Below are positions 5,528 to 5,848 of a stretch of 5,848 nucleotides of DNA, one piece after another; the first letter of the stretch is position 1; each line of letters opens with the position of its first letter. The DNA lies in assembly GCA_012965445.1 (NCBI GenBank), contig DTSJ01000028.1, positions 1 through 5,848 on the forward strand, given 5' to 3'. The position numbers and the translations under genes were made by a program. Below the pieces are notes generated by a model. The model was not told the DNA's origin and searched no databases. It saw only the letters and a program-made list of their open reading frames with translations. The stretch is from Candidatus Hydrogenedentota bacterium (GTDB taxonomy: Bacteria > Hydrogenedentota > Hydrogenedentia > Hydrogenedentiales > GCA-2746185).

Positions 5528-5846
5528 CAGAAACAGACCAGCCGCCGTCCACGTTGATGACCTGCCCCGTAACGAACCGCGACTCATCGGAGAGGAGATA
5601 TACCACCAGAGCATCGAGGTCATCTGGCCTGCCAATACGTCCACCATCAAGCGGCTGCTTCTTTGCAATGAAATCCATGATTTCGTCCTGCTCCTGCGCA
5701 CGAGCCGACATCGGTGTGTCGATCAGCCCCGCAGCAATCGCGTTCACCCGAATATTGGACGCAGCGTAGTTCGCAGCAAGATTCTTCGTCAACCCGATGA
5801 TACCCGCCTTCGCCGTCGCATATACACTCGTGTCGAAATGTTCTGG
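5517..5846 (-). CDS. Short-chain dehydrogenase/reductase, C-terminal part (5' end outside the window)
   Basis: The visible 109 residues are the last two-fifths or so of a classical SDR. They include the catalytic YATAK (YxxxK, visible residues 9-13), then NIRVNAIAAGLIDTPM, RIGRPDDL, YLLSDESRFVTGQ and the terminal INVDGGW. Such enzymes oxidise or reduce hydroxyl or keto groups with NAD(P)(H). The Rossmann cofactor motif and the catalytic Ser lie beyond the right edge. The frame is open to that edge; the TTG at 5792 is internal and not a start. It is the most upstream gene of the operon visible here, so the promoter and any regulator or transporter lie outside. The substrate cannot be told from this part; a sugar or sugar derivative is inferred from the neighbouring kinase. 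Confidence 0.92.
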   Translation of the reverse strand, partial: PEHFDTSVYATAKAGIIGLTKNLAANYAASNIRVNAIAAGLIDTPMSARAQEQDEIMDFIAKKQPLDGGRIGRPDDLDALVVYLLSDESRFVTGQVINVDGGWSVSDGC

Positions 5847-5848
5847 AT

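Noticed and set aside
5528..5701. N-terminal extension of the ROK kinase by 58 residues
   Set aside because: It is antiphase translation of the SDR gene, and ROK proteins begin shortly before the DIGGT motif.

Overview
The window is bacterial DNA with two sets of densely packed protein genes that converge on a gap of about 345 bases. Nothing in it fixes the taxon: there is no rRNA, tRNA or marker protein. Base composition is near 50% G+C in the coding lines I counted by hand (about 50% at 841-900, 52% at 3001-3060). Strong Shine-Dalgarno sites, ATG/GTG/TTG starts, an HD-GYP response regulator and a probable hybrid-kinase tail suggest a free-living, probably Gram-negative, environmental bacterium. 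That last step is inference.

Left part, plus strand (1-1592): a two-component and cyclic-di-GMP signalling cluster. It opens with the 3' end of a gene whose visible C-terminus resembles the tail of hybrid sensor kinases. Four bases later comes an intact response regulator with a receiver domain and an HD-GYP phosphodiesterase domain. Eleven bases after that, a second receiver gene starts with a good ribosome binding site but stops after 41 codons, where similarity to receivers also ends.

Middle (1593-1936): no gene that I recognise. The segment 1621-1800 is AT-rich (about 38% G+C by hand count) and holds several small hairpins. A 16-base direct repeat with 14 matches lies 232 bases apart, and its left copy supplies the stop codon of the broken receiver. 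It looks like a rearrangement scar between two unrelated operons.

Right part, minus strand (5848 down to 1937): five genes in one tight operon. In transcription order they are a short-chain dehydrogenase/reductase (5' end outside the window), a ROK-family sugar kinase of a non-canonical subtype, a COG4821-type SIS phosphosugar-binding protein, a stand-alone MetE catalytic-domain protein (core methionine synthase type), and a UlaG/COG2220-type metallo-beta-lactamase-fold hydrolase. Every junction overlaps: 11 nt, then ATGA, TTGA and GTGA four-base overlaps, with the ribosome binding site for each of the last three genes inside the gene before it.

The dehydrogenase, kinase, phosphosugar protein and lactonase-like hydrolase would fit uptake-linked catabolism of a sugar or sugar derivative. 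The core MetE protein is the unexpected member and suggests a methylated or sulfur-linked substrate, or recovery of a methyl group. The five-gene combination is the most interesting thing here; its substrate cannot be read from the sequence.
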